Shown here piece by piece: positions 26,349 to 40,039 of a DNA stretch of 64,000 nt. This stretch comes from Corella eumyota. Its lineage: Eukaryota; Chordata; Ascidiacea; Phlebobranchia; Corellidae. The stretch's first letter is position 1. Every line of letters starts with the position of its first letter. A program made the translations under genes and the position numbers. The stretch is from assembly GCA_963082875.1 (NCBI GenBank), contig OY720101.1, positions 5,022,001 to 5,086,000 of the forward strand, in the 5' to 3' direction. The notes under the pieces were generated by a model. The model was not told the DNA's origin, did no database searches, and was given only the letters and a program-made list of their open reading frames with translations.

Positions 26349-29300
26349 TACGTTTTAAATCTGGTTTACAAACCCCTTATTTTCTAAATAATATACATTG
26401 AGTAACACGGTAAATTGGCTATTCATAGCTTACATTTCTTACTAATGATTGTGTACCTATATATATGTATCTGGCCTTTAAATAATACGGGGTATACTAA
26501 CTTACTGAATCATAGGCCCACTGTTCAATCCACTGTTTACTACTGTTTTTACAATCACATATACAAAAGCAAATCTCTATTTTCAAGTGGCCAACTGAAC
26601 GACACATACCAGTAACTTTCACTTTAAAACAACTACTTCAAAACCAAAACCAACCACCAATATATAAACAGATTCCCATTCCAGGTATTTAAGACCTAGG
26701 AAATGCGAAGCAAGTCGGGCACGACTAAGTTTTGTCTAATCCGACTGTGCAAATACAAGCAGTTGGACGTTGTGTGAAACTGAAAAGGAAATTGTAGAAA
26801 GTACGGGTAAGGGAATGCGCCAGACAATGGGGGATTAGGATTAGGCGACAAGTATTAACGCCTTGGGGTTCAGTCGGCAAACAAAGGGAACGGGAAATTA
26901 CAACAAAAAGTTAAATAAAATGTGGTAACTTATTTGGTCATTAGGAAAAAACAAGGAGTTTTAGGAAAGTTGTTTATAAACACCCATCTTAACTTTACAT
27001 GCTTGTTTTAAAAACATAACAACGTTAAAAGTATGGTCTGCAAAAACAAATATTTTACAACAATTTTTCTATAACATTTCCTGATTAGGTTTTTATCAAT
27101 TTTTTTAACGAAAAATGTTTAAAACTGTTGAAAATATGCGACAGGTCACGGGAGTAAATTTTAACTTCCTGTGTTCCCGCATTAGTTTTTTTAAGGGACA
27201 GAAGTTAAAACTACAAGGAATTTCTCGCTTTAAAAAAGTTTAAATATAGAACAGTATCTTCAACCAGTTAAACAAAATTGACATTATCTTTGTAAAAAAA
27301 AATTGAAAGTAAAAAGATTTTTGTATGTATTTACTTTTTTATAGAATATATAGAAGTGTATGAAAGCATTAACTACTAGCATATAAATTAACTTTTCTTG
27401 TATTATAAACTCTACTTTTAAAACCTATGGCCTTGCAAAAAATCTTTTGTGTTTGTGTATTTGTCAAGTAACGACCATTTCTATTATCCAAATCAAAGAT
27501 CATTGAAAACGGGTGCATTCACTCAATTTAACAAAAGCCTTCATGGCGTTTTGTTATCGTACTGTCGTCGGTTATTTTACAGACGACTTAGCACATTGTC
27601 GAAAAAAACTGAATAAATAATTGAAGAGCCGAAGAATTGAACTAAATTGCGTAAAATCATCGTTCATTGACAGCCAATAAAATACATAATTAGGCCAATC
27701 AAGAATTAATTAAATTAACTTGATTCTTATTAAAATGCAATGCTAATTATAGGCATTTGAAAAATCAGAAAAAAAAACGAATTTTAATATAATCGTTTTT
27801 TTCAAGACCGTTTAAAACTGTTGACTCTGATAAAATACTTTCTCAATACCTTACAATAAATCAAGCTTTCAAAAACAAGTCATGGTAAACAAAAAAACTG
27901 ACTTCACAGTTTATTCGATGTAACGATAAGCAAAAATCAAAGTTTTTCGGGGCGAAACATAATTCAAAATTTAACGGAGATTTTGATCAAATTCTCTCCA
28001 ACCATAAACTAGATCTTCTGATATATTAAACAACTGGTTGCCTATTAAGCATGGGCATAATATTAAGTTCAAATAAGTTATAAAAAGACTGTCATAGGTT
28101 ATATAAAAAAGTAACCTTTTATCTAAAAAAAACTTTTCACAAACTTTCACAAACCATAAAAATAATTTAAAACTGCAATCTAGACTCAAAAGCCTATACA
28201 GATAGTAAATATTTTTTACACTCTTCTTTGTAAAGTCACATTAGCTCGTCAAATCCAATTCAATTAAATTAACGTCTTATGTTGTAAAATACAAACAAAT
28301 AAATTTTGATTTTGAACATGCCAATGTCATATACTAACGCCTATCTTAACCACATGCCGATTGATTGATAGAAAACTATAAAGCAGGCTCCAGTTAGGCG
28401 GAATGTTGAAACATCAGCAACGAGCTATCTTATCAGATATCAAGTCACCCTTTATCGACGAAATGGAAACAAATTACCCCTAACTTTATCTAAATCTTAC
28501 CTTGTACTACCTAAAGAGTTATCTTCACATACAAATTATAAAAAATTATCTTTCTTATATTTTTTCTGTTTTTCAGGATTTCTAGATTGTAATCTAGCGC
28601 GTCTTCTATTTTGAACAATAACTGCTCTACTAATGTAATAAACATTGCCTCGCAAAACATAAAAGCTGTTGTTTGGCTAAGGAAAATTTTAAAAGCCTTG
28701 GATGCGAAAACCAATAGAACAGCACGTCCAAAAACGTTAATAATTTACCAAACAACTGATATGTTTGCCTACATTTCAAAGGCTGGGTTTATATAATTAT
28801 AATTCGCTATTTACTCTCTTATGCCACAGCTTTAAAATCTCTTTCAAAATTTCATAACCCTCAAAGCCTTTTTTGGTTGTTTCACCCAAACTTTTTCTTA
28901 AATCTGGTTAAAATCTAAGCCCCAAAGGTTAATAAACAGTCAGCTAAAACGCAATTATAGGCTAAAATTTCACGCGCTAAGCCTGACTCACACAACACAA
29001 AACAGATACCCGATAAAGCTGCCAAGAAACACAACCCTATTTCTGCAAAAAAATAAACAAACACGAAAAAACACCACGAAATGACGTCACGGGGAGGGCA
29101 TTATTCCCAAGACAATCGTTACTGTTTTAAACCCCCTTAGAAGCTTAGAAACGCGCGGAAATCGCAATTTAGGGATTTCCATAATCCCCTGGCATTTTTA
29201 TTCGATAACAAGCGGCAAATTAACTACACAATCCCCTGAAAAAATTTCACTCAGGGTCCAGATTTGATAGCAGGGTATGGCCATTGTCCAGCAAAATAAT

Positions 29301-32300
29301 TGATTTTCGCATGATAAATAGTAATCTCAAAACAGTCTTTATACAATACTTGTCACGCCAATATCAAAAAAGTAAAAATTTTTATCAAAATCTGTGAAGC
29401 GCAATAATTGAAGCATTTCAATTGCTTTATAATAAGAGTGCTACAGCCATAAATCAAAGAGGGCGTGTTTAATGTTTTGAACGATCACACCTGGGTGTGC
29501 AGTTAAAGAGATAATTCTTTGATTTACCGACACCTGTCAAAAGACTTCAAAATACGAAACTACTTCAATCAAAATATTTACCTTAAATAAATATCTCACA
29601 TTCAAAAGTCATACACCCATTTATGTTTATGATTTTGGTAAGCCCCAATCTGTAGACCCCATTCAATTTAAATCCCAAAAGCCGCCTCCCAAAACAAGTA
29701 GTTCACTAAAAGTTCGCGTGTGCAAGTAATTATATCACGAGATCATAAAACACGTCGTGATGCGCTCACAAGATACCTTAATAAGTCGTCATAAATCTTA
29801 ATTAAAAAATTCCAAAAATATTTGATTTCTGTTTTTTTTTTTGACAAAGTTACTAGTAACTAAAATTTTTAAGTTACATAATAAATGTTTTAAACAATAC
29901 AATGCATCTAAAATCGCAATTTAAATTTTCTCTTGGCAATCTTGAGTGTTGAAATAAAGACACATTTCGACTAAATTAGAAACACTTAACAAATGAGGTC
30001 ACGTGTCAACTTCAGTACACAAGAACTCATCCAAGTATGAAAGTAAAGTAGAAAATGTTAAATGGGGCAAAATCACATCATCTTACATCTTACTTTAAAA
30101 TGTGTAACAAAAATTTATAGTCAAACTTTATATATGTTTCTACAAGAAGAATATAAGCAAGTTTCATACAAGCAAACCTTAATAATAATCCATATAGATC
30201 CAATAACAGACACAACTGCAATTCAGAAGACTCTTGTAGCTGTAATAAGTCACACGTAACTGATTTGAGATTGAACTTATGTTTGACGATGCGCATACAC
30301 ATTCCTCATATTTCGCAGTTGATAAGTAAACTTATACTTAACAACAAACAATGTTGAAATAACATTGGCGCAAGTGAGGGTGGTAAAAATCCACGCCGAA
30401 AACATAAACAAAAATTACCTAAATAAAATTGCTATATAACTAATTTTTGCAAGTTAAAGTTTTGTGATGATATTTGACATGCATTGTAAAGGAAAAGTTT
30501 AGTATTTTAATATCTACAATTTCAACTTTATCTTTTGCCTATGCTGCTTTACAGGTTGTGAATTACAACTCTTAAATTTCAAGTAAACAGAGTCATGACC
30601 TCTTAACTTAGTATTTAGTCACGTGACCTTAGTGCATCGCATATAGTCTTGGCGAAGAAAAGGTTTATAAAACAATTTTTTGTTTGCTTTGAATTAAATT
30701 AATAACGCAGAAACCACCCACGACTTGACTTTGCAAAAACCTTCAGACAGAATACATTTATGTTTACCTTACCTTAACTTCAAGCTACAGAACAACACGA
30801 AAGCCTGTGTACCTGCGTTGTTTAACATGCCGATTAGCTATCTGGTAATGTTAAGAGTGCATATTTTTTTACAGATTACACAAACATTACAGCTAAAATT
30901 TAAACACTAAGGCCCTTGAACAGTTAGAGCAATGTTTACCTACTTGAGGTAGCGTTTAACTGCATAAGATTAATTATTAATTTTAGCGTCAGTTGTGTTT
31001 TAACTTGTACTGCTACTGCTTACTGTTTGTTTAGGCTATTGCTAGCTCTGACATTTTTTTAAAGTAGGCCTAAGCATTCAAAAGTTACATAAAGTTGTTA
31101 AGCATATTGTTTGTAAACAGTTCTCTAATAATGGTATAAATATTTTGCAGTTGCTTATCATTACTTTTTTGACAAGGCTGACATACTTTCAAACAAAAGC
31201 CGGAACCGGTTTAATAAAATGAAACAAAATAATCATTACTCTTGACAGTTATACTCTTGTTACAGACCAAAAATTTAACTAAAATTTTCTCCTTATATCT
31301 TATTACCAACTCACTTACTTAACGGTTATTTCATTTGGGCGGATAACCGCATTTTAGTAATGCGATTAAAAACAAAATATTCAGCAACGTTTAAAACAAA
31401 CGAGGTAAAAAAAAGGACTTTCTAGATTTATATCTGTTACCACATGTAGAAAAAGGATTAAATATATCCAAATGTAACTAAGTTCTTCTGACAAATACCT
31501 TAACTTCTGTAACAAAAACAAACTTTTAACGAATGGTGGTAAAAATAACTTTTTCGTAATAGTCTGCTAGCATCTAAATTTAAAATCCCTCTTAACTAGA
31601 ACAAAGCGATTCGTTTTGGTAACACTTCATTCCGTACTGCGTGATCGCCGTTAATTACTGGGCTATACCGATTACAAGCAGTCTTCACAACTCGACACAA
31701 AAGATCGAGCTCTCGCCTGAAACAATGGCGGAAAACGGGGCCGCTATACAGAAAGCAGCCTCAAAGGCAACTTGCCTTTTTCGCGCGCATTTTAAGTAGC
31801 CAATTTTTTTGTTAACGTCGATAGCTTAAGGCCATAAAAATCGCAGTCTTGCATTTGAACGGCACATCAAGGAAAATTGAGCAATTAACTGGTCGTGACG
31901 TCATCAAGTAGCTGTGATGTCATCACAAAGGCTCGTTATAGTTTTTTTAAAGTTCTTTGTTTAAATAGGAGCAAACAAACGATGAGGTTAACCTTTGTTT
32001 ATAAAATTGAAACAAATAAAATAAATGGCACGGATTTGCTAATTAAATAAATCTAGGTCAAATAAACAACTTTAAACACTTTCGAACTAAATTGCAACGT
32101 TATTCAAATTTAAATATATCTAAATAAAATTCCAACACTGTGTTATTTTATAAATAAAAACCTAACTGACCAAGTTTTTAAATTCTTTTTGCCATCACTA
32201 TTTACTAATGACTTTAAACTTAAACATAACATTTTTTTACCAGCCTTGCGAAAAGCTCTTAAATTTTATGTTTAAATAAATATAAAATAAAAATTTATAG

Positions 32301-32398
32301 CTCACTAAACAAACTATTTCGATTCCATTACGACCCAAAATCTCACACTAGTTTTAAAGCCAAATCATTTGAAATGGTGAGCTAAGTATGACGCATAG

Positions 32399-32692
32399 AA
32401 CAGCCAGCGCTACTTAAAAGCTTTAGTTTTTTTAAAAGCACAAATAAACAAAACGTTAATACGAGCACTTTTTGCCCTGGCAAACCGCAAGTACTTTAAC
32501 CGAGCTATAAAACGCGCATATCACACCCTAAAAATTCGTCCTTATTCCTGCTACAAATGTTACAGCATCCTTTCTGGCCGTTCGGGCACGTTTAAAAATT
32601 CTGGGATCGATTACAGTCACGGTTTAAACGGTCGCTGGGGCTTTTCTTTGATAGCTGTTTTAGTCCCAAAGGTCTGTCTGGGTTTGGCCTAA
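32399..32692 (+). other. 97-codon open stretch without ATG in a GC-richer block
   Basis: One plus-strand frame stays open from just after a TAG at 32396 to a TAA at 32690, with no ATG. It includes the peptide piece RPYSCYKCYSILSGRSGTFK, whose Cys/Ser/Gly pattern faintly recalls the start of a CUB module. No convincing acceptor/donor pair was found and the similarity is weak, so it may be chance in a regulatory block. Confidence 0.12.
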
Positions 32693-35600
32693 GTAAACAG
32701 CAAAGTTGTGTCGATATTTTTCACAATGGCGTCGAAAAATGTCAGTACAAGATGGGCAAATGTAGACCTTGGTCACACTAATGTATAATTTGCTAAAACT
32801 GTATTTGTTTGCACTTTAGACTGATAAAACTACCAGTTTATTAAGACAGTTCTAATAACTAATATCTGTGTAAATAGCCATTCATAATATTCAAATTAAA
32901 AATAAGTAAGCTTAAATTATCTAGAAATCTTATAATATTTTAAAATCCACATTAAAAATATATTTCAGAAAAATTATAGATTGGCGCCACTGTTTAACCG
33001 GGCGCCTATGTCTTTCTATCGTTCATGGTCTAAATCGAACGACACTAGAAATGGTAACGTACATGATCGTATTACTCTTATACCTCATGATTATAACAAA
33101 CCATTCATTATAACACCACCGTAGCCCAGTTTGAAAATTATATCGAAAAGGACGTGAAATCGCTTTTGTTCCCAATTTCTAAAGATCGAATGTGGATTGT
33201 AAAGCTACTTCGTTACTGAGCAAAATACAAGTTGAAAATTATAAATTAAATTATAAAAATATAAATAGGCATAAATGTGTTAATATGGTAGTAAAAGCGA
33301 CTTTTAAAATGTTATAGTAAACTAATTTTACGTCTAAAATTTTAATTTAAATAATTTGAACGAAAAAAAATTAAAATTGAACGTTAAATGCTAAATTCAG
33401 GGTGGCGAAATATCACTCAAATTTTCATAAACAACAAAAGTTGGTTCGAAGGCGTATTTACCAGTCAACCACAAAGTTCAAATAAAAACAATTCTGTCCG
33501 AACGAAATATTAAAAATCGCTGAGCTTAAAAAATATAAGAATGTTAAACCTAAAATAACGAGGTTCTTGTCCCACGTACTAAACCTTAATTACAACGGTG
33601 AGGTATTTCAGTAATGATAATTATTAAATATAATAACAGCTTATAAATTCGAAAAACTTAACAACATTTTTAATTTTTGAAAAATTTAAATTTTATTCTA
33701 AAAAACACAACTTGCAACTTTTAATTTGAATAATGGCAAATGCTTTTTAATAGTGAATAAAACTACTTAAAATTCCATAACAATATTACTTAATAAACTC
33801 TTTAAATTAATAGGGTTAAATGTTACATTTTACTGATACAATTTTCTTTAAATGTTTAACATGTCATAATATACTGAAGAGAAATGTTACGACAACTTAC
33901 ACAAGCGTGCCTATGTTAATCCTATAGCGTTTGTATTGATAAGAAATAAACAACATTAGGCTATTTGTCGATACACAAACAACACAGATTTACAATTTTC
34001 ATTCTCAAAATAAAAAAAGACTCTTAAACTAACTTAAAATGTTTCTAGTATTTCAATATTTTTTCTACATTTTTTAAAGAAATTTGTATTTAAAAAAACT
34101 AATGTTTTTAACTTTGAAACGCATATTAAAGGTTATAAAAAGTAACCAATATCATCCAATATCCTCTAAGCGACATAAGCCCTTTACTTAGTTTCCGAAA
34201 ACGATAGATTACCTAAACACGCTGTTGAGAAAATATCAATATTTTCATTTCAAAATGACTGGTTGAATAAGAACGAAGCGGGTCAGTTAAAAAAGTAGAA
34301 AAACAAAAACAAAAAACAACCCAAAACACGAAATATTCACAACACACCTGTACCAGAAAAACCTTAATCTGACATTAAGCTCTTTATTTTAAATCGTTCT
34401 TAATTAATAAGAGATAATAAGCGAGTTATGGTCTTGCGCGAGATGTCCTTAATCTTAGATTTGCATTAAATGAATGACCACAGCTGTACCAAGCATTACA
34501 TGTGTCATATTGGCAGATTATCCTTAAATTAACATACCTATACCAAGCCCTCCGGCCTCTTACTCAAGTTATAATCCCCTCTTGGCATTTTGACCCAATA
34601 CTGTCGCGAGTAAAGAGTTATATTTACTGTTGAAAGATTACCCATTCTGTAACCCTTTAATATTAGGAAGCGAAAACGTTTTCCTACTTAAGTGATGGTT
34701 TATATAATTTAATATCATCTGATGAAGTGTTATATTTTATGGCTTCTGGCAAGATTTTTTTTGATAAAAATTTACCCAGTGTATCCTGATTAATATCAAA
34801 CTATCACCAATTTCAAGTTTATTATTTTATTTTGTATAATTTTTTTAACTGTCACTATTTGAATATTGAGCTAGTTAACTGTTTTAATAAATTATAACCT
34901 ATTAACCCAAATAACCATTTAAAAATTTGAGTTTTTACCTTAACTTTAAAATCAAAAAATTTAAACCTTACAGCAAGACTGTCTGACCGGCAAGCTAACT
35001 GTTAAAAAAAATAAAAAAGGGCAATAAATTCCCTTTTTTAAATAAACCTTTGTTAAAAAATGTAGTGGAAAAGTATGACTAGCCACAATAATATTCCTAC
35101 TTTTTCAATACAAAACAACGACTTTTTCTTAAAATTCTCACAAACTCAAAAAATCGTATATACGTGCTAAGCCTTTACAATATATCACAGCTCTCTATAT
35201 AAAAGAAACTACGATCTGTTAACAAAAGAAGATTTCTATCCCGTCGAGAAACAGTCTTTTGTGTAAAAGCACTTCACCGCCACTAAGGAGCGCTTGGGCT
35301 CTGTTACTCCGTGTTATACTAATGTAAAAGTACGCGTGTGTGTAGTGTGTGTAATCTAACGTTTACATTATGCTATGATCTGATAATTTAGCGCTGATCA
35401 AGTGATTTTATCGCATAAATTTTACATCTGGCCGTTTTAGTAAGGTAAACTTTATATTACTACTTAACTGTAACCTGTTTTGAAATTGTAGAACCTTTTA
35501 CCTTTTTCAACCAAGTTCAAGATAAGTTTAAAAAAACAGTTTTAAATATTTTAAAACATTCGTTAACTTTGTCTTATCACATTTATGCTATTATCAGACT

Positions 35601-36239
35601 TAAAAATATAAACAAAATATAACATATAAAATTAACTAAACTGACTTTAAACTTAACGCCTTCTACGAAAATTACTTTCGCTACTATTCACAAATACACA
35701 GAAATTACAGGTTTAAACAATGTATTGGACTAGCCTATATAACGCCAACCGTGAACAGTTGCTCTATATCCCCAACTAGCGGAAACATAAAAATTGATAA
35801 ACTCAAACTCGTTTTCAAAAAATAAAAGTTATTTTTTTACAGTATTTATATTACAAACAATATTGAACTTTTACAATAAAAAAATACAAAACATTATATA
35901 ATTATATTTCATAACCCAATAAATATTAAATTTTAAAGTTACTTACTTACATCATTCCTAAGGTTCACTGTAGTACGCTTAACCTAACAATGCCTCATAT
36001 AAAAGCTATACCAAAACCCACATACAAAACTCCAAGCAAAATTGATTCACAATCAAGTAATCAGCGTTAATTAAGAAGCTAGCCCAACATTTCACGTGTT
36101 GCATATTTTAACTCAATTTCGCAATCTTGCGCGACTAAAAAAGCACTTCTGACCAAGTTTCAACCAAAAGTTATTTATTTTCAGTTTGCTTAGTTGGTGT
36201 AAGGTTCCTTTGTTTAACAAATTCTATATCGTTTAAAAT

Positions 36240-39108
36240 ATGAAGTTATTTAATTTACTATGGTAAGTAGATTATGTATAAATATGGACTAAGGAAAAGA
36301 TTTTATTGCATCAAAATATCGGTGAAATAATTTCTTATTAAAATGTAACTGGGTGTGTTTTTCTTTCAGTGTATTTACTTTGGCTGCCGGAGTGTTCGCA
36401 GAACCTTGTGTGAAGGACTCTGTCGACATTGGTTTTATGGTCGACACTTCGTATACCGGGAGTTTAAATTATGCTGCAAATCTTCGAACTTTTATCCAGA
36501 ATTCTGTTGAACGTTTCTACACCGGTGACCAATACTTAAAGGTGAGTAAATCTAAGTAAGGTTTGTTCTACCATCTTAATCAACACAACATTTTTTAGGT
36601 TGGTTTCTTCAAGTATGGCGTGATTGAATCCAGTGCATTTACTACCAATGTTGGTTCGGCCATCGTTAGTTTTTCACCGAGTTCGACCCAGTTCAATTTG
36701 CTTGGAGCAATTCAATCTGGAATGGATAAGTTCTCGCAAAGCAATGGCGCTAGATTGGTATCTTCAAAGGTTAGTTTTTGAATTTAAGTTTTAAATGTTT
36801 TTTGATCGCTCATATTTAAATGATAATTGGCAGTTGTAACTGTGATCTAATGATACTTATATTTATTTTTACAGATCCTTGTTGTGGTTACTGGCGCGAC
36901 GTTGACCAACAGCTTTAGTAGCTTAGACCTTCTAAGCTTACAGTCACAACGCAGTATCACGGTCATTGTGGTCGGTGTTGGACACCCGGTTTACGGCGTT
37001 GGTTTAACCTCGATTGCTCATAAAGATGGTGTTGTGGTACTTGGCACAAGTGGTAAGTGTACCTTGAATAAGACACACGTTTATTTAGGGGTATAACCAC
37101 CAGCATTTTGTCATTATTTTGTTTTTTAGACAATTTGGCCACTTCGCAAGCCCTTGCCACCAAGTTTTCGGTAATGTTCCCATGCGGTTACTGTTCATCA
37201 TCGACAGTTTGTAACGGTGGATCGTGCGCCAAAGGTCTCTGCGATTGTCCAAGCGGGCTTGAAGGTCATTACTGTAGTTCATTGCAGCCCATCGGAAATG
37301 AATGCAACTTAAAGCCTTGTATTTCACCTTGTACCTGCGTGCCGTCTTGTCGCCACGAGGGAGGCTACTACTGCGTTGGGCCAGATGGAAAATTGGGAAA
37401 AAACTGCAACATACGTAAGTATTAATTATGTATTATGTAACATCATATATTTTATATTAACACGTTTAATTTGCAGAACCACCTCAACTGAGCTGCCACG
37501 GAAGTTCGATTTCGGTTTCAATTCCGCAAGAGTTTGTCAGGGACCAAGCCTCGCCAGGTAACCAAATGTATATGTACATGTCGCCACATGAAATCCCTTA
37601 CTCTAGCACCGGTGATAAAAGCTGCCAAGGTATACAGGGTTTTCTTTCTGTTTGAATATAAACTTTAGGTTACAATTTTGAGCTGTTTCATTAGCGAAAA
37701 AATTGTGGGTGCAACACCTTAAATATTTGGTTGTACTTTTTTTGCAGTTACCACACTTTCCAGTGGATCGTTTTACTCTTTATCCGTCCCCGTTCCATTT
37801 ACTGCATGTGGCACGATCAAAGGCCAATCCCCTGAAGGTGTCGTCTCCTTTTCAAACGTTGTTTGGTTGAATCACTACGATCCCGTCCACGACATGCCAG
37901 TACCCGTAATTCAGTTCACATGTTACTACAACGGAAGCTACCAGGTCTTGTCCGCAATTCAACCAGTGTAAGTTAAACATTTTTAATCGTACTACCAACA
38001 AAAATATTTGCAAAATTATTGTCTTGTATTCTGTGTTTAGTGTTGACGATGTTCGAGTGGACTTGCAAGATGACATTTCAACTGGTACAGCCTCGATCGA
38101 GTTTTGCAAAATCGCTGGCACTTGCTTGTCGGCGTGCCCGCCTATGTATACCGTCACTGGTGGCGCTGTTTACACCGTAGCTCAGTACATCAACCTTCGA
38201 ATGACTGTCCATAACGAGCAACAACAGGTAAAAAATAATTTAAAAAAACTTATTGTTTGAACCTTTCTTCGTTATAAAATGTTTTTCCTTTGTTTAGAAA
38301 GTTAAGTTATTTTACTACCTGATTATTTAGTATTAAATTTATTTTAATTTCGTATCAATTATTTTTAGGGTGTTAATACTAGTATGCTACATGCTGTTGT
38401 AGTAGCTATGTTCCTAACCTGCCACGGAGATGATTCTGACACGAATCAAATTTCGGTTATCGCCGACGGCTGCCCTGCTATTGGCTTTCCCAGTCGAATA
38501 CATTTCAACGGGAAGAGTGATTCGGTTTGCATCTCGTTTAAGGTTCCACGTATTTCCGATTGTATGGGCATATTCTACATCCATGCAAAGTTGGTTCAAA
38601 TGCATGTCGACGATATTAGAAACCTAAAGGTAACTACTTAAATATTCTTCAATTTAAAATTTGATGGCAATTTTGAAATTAGGGTTAAAAATGAAAGATT
38701 TTGCATACATACAAGCGACAAATTCCTATAGTTCCAACTGTTAAATTTTTTTAGAAGATTTTTTCACTTTTTTAAATTTGTTCTTATTTTTTTCAGGCAT
38801 GTACTGGCGTTCACAACCGAAAGATGAGGTCGGTCATCTTAGACGGACCTCGCATTCCTTCTAACAAAACACAATCCATTTCTCTCCATAACATTGGACC
38901 GATCTACTACTTAGACGAAAAAGAAGGCCGAGGCGAGACCAAAATGTTCCCGGATTCTGACGTCATAATAGTACCGGGCACCGCCAAGGTTTCCCAACCG
39001 CTCCCGGCTTACCACAGTGCACTGGTTACTGCTTGTATTATTTTAAGCGTTTTTGCGACGCTTCTGCTGTGCTCTGCTTTATTTTGGAAAGTTCGTTATT
39101 CGAAATAG
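36240..39108 (+). CDS. vWA-EGF-ZP single-pass membrane protein, copy A
   Basis: Ten exons (36240-36262, 36370-36541, 36599-36769, 36875-37052, 37130-37414, 37477-37629, 37748-37967, 38041-38227, 38369-38629, 38797-39108) give 653 residues in one frame. Order: signal peptide (MKLFNLLCVFTLAAGVFA), a vWA domain from about residue 25 (DIGFMVDTSYTGSLNY), two cysteine-rich EGF-like modules (about 220-290: CSSSTVCNGGSCAKGLCDC, then CISPCTCVPSCRHEGGYYC), a ZP polymerisation domain (about 300-570), a basic RKMR cleavage-like site, a hydrophobic patch (SLHNIGPIYYL), and a C-terminal membrane helix with a short basic tail. ZP proteins build egg coats and other extracellular filaments after cleavage near the C-terminus. 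An egg-coat role is possible but unproven. The neighbouring minus-strand gene is a paralogue with the same layout. Confidence 0.88.
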
Positions 39109-39163
39109 TTTCATATTTTTTGATGTCGTGTTATGTAAATGTTTTAAGTTTCATATTTTCGTC

Positions 39164-39169
39164 AATAAA
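39164..39169 (+). terminator. Polyadenylation signal, ZP copy A
   Basis: AATAAA 56 bases after the stop codon. Confidence 0.65.
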
Positions 39170-39956
39170 ATATAAGATGATATAATATAACAATATTTGG
39201 ATTATTTCAAATTAGTAGAATTTAATTAAATGGGTCTTACAAAACATTTTGATTTAATTATATTAAAAATACCGTAGTACAGACTACGTAATAATATTAC
39301 CATTACAAAAAATTAGCGTAAAAAATCACAGGTTGTGGTGTACAATATTTATGGTTTTGCAACCACGTTACATCTAAACAATTTTAAATGATAAGCAACC
39401 TTATATCAATAAAAAAATACATTTAAATAATTTTCGTACATGTTAATTTTTTTTGTTTATTAGAAATTAAACAAAAATACTTAAAAATATCAAGTAATAT
39501 CAAAAAATATTCTAAAAACCACTAGTTGTGGTGCGCAATATTTCTTGCTTTTCGACCAAAATTAATGGTAACCTACCAAAAATGAACTAAAATATTTAAT
39601 ATTCACGGTATACATCATTTTGTCAAAATAACTAGTCGATAGATAATAGCTTCTTACAGCCAGTATTTCGTTTGTCGCAATATAGTCACAACTCACAACT
39701 ATAATATTTGCCCGCAATAATATACCCAAGCACCAAAGCCCAAGTTTATTTAGTAGTCCTTCAAATTAGACATACACACAAAAATATATGTCGACTACTA
39801 AGCTTTATCATGAGTAAATGTTTATTTGATCAATCATTTAATTTTGAGGCAAAATTGTAAGGTTTACTAAAGCTCTATTTCCGAATTCGTGGTTACTTAA
39901 ACAAGTCTCTTGTGATGATAACAAACTGCCAAATATTAATATATATTCAATTATCT

Positions 39957-39962
39957 TTTATT
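39957..39962 (-). terminator. Polyadenylation signal, ZP copy B
   Basis: AATAAA on the minus strand, 78 bases after the stop codon of copy B. Confidence 0.65.
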
Positions 39963-40039
39963 GCAACAAATAACAAGAAACGTGAAACAATAACGAAAAT
40001 GGAACAACTGCGCCACGACAATCGAGGCGAAAGGAACAA

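Larger units (their letters stand above)
25678..36239. other. 10.5 kb gene-poor interval upstream of VANGL and of the first ZP gene
   Basis: By far the longest stretch without a supported gene. It lies 5' of both VANGL (minus) and the first vWA/ZP gene (plus), so it can hold regulatory DNA for either. Most is AT-rich. GC-richer blocks stand out near 26650-26900, 29080-29240 (with TGACGTCA at about 29083), 31620-31790, 31890-31935 (TGACGTCATC), 32400-32780 and 35200-35345. Weak hints of expressed sequence are listed separately. A TATA-like CATATAAAAGC near 35997 lies about 240 bases before the ZP start codon. I recognise no transposon, RNA gene or conserved protein in the interval. Confidence 0.5.
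39109..40039. other. Spacer between the 3' ends of the two ZP genes
   Basis: AT-rich 0.9 kb between convergent paralogues. It carries a polyadenylation signal for each gene. Frames across 39912-40411 on the plus strand are antisense shadows of copy B. No other gene is seen. Confidence 0.6.

Noticed and set aside
30062-30910. 60-70-codon frames around 30.1-30.9 kb
   Set aside because: No splice context, no composition shift and no recognisable domain.
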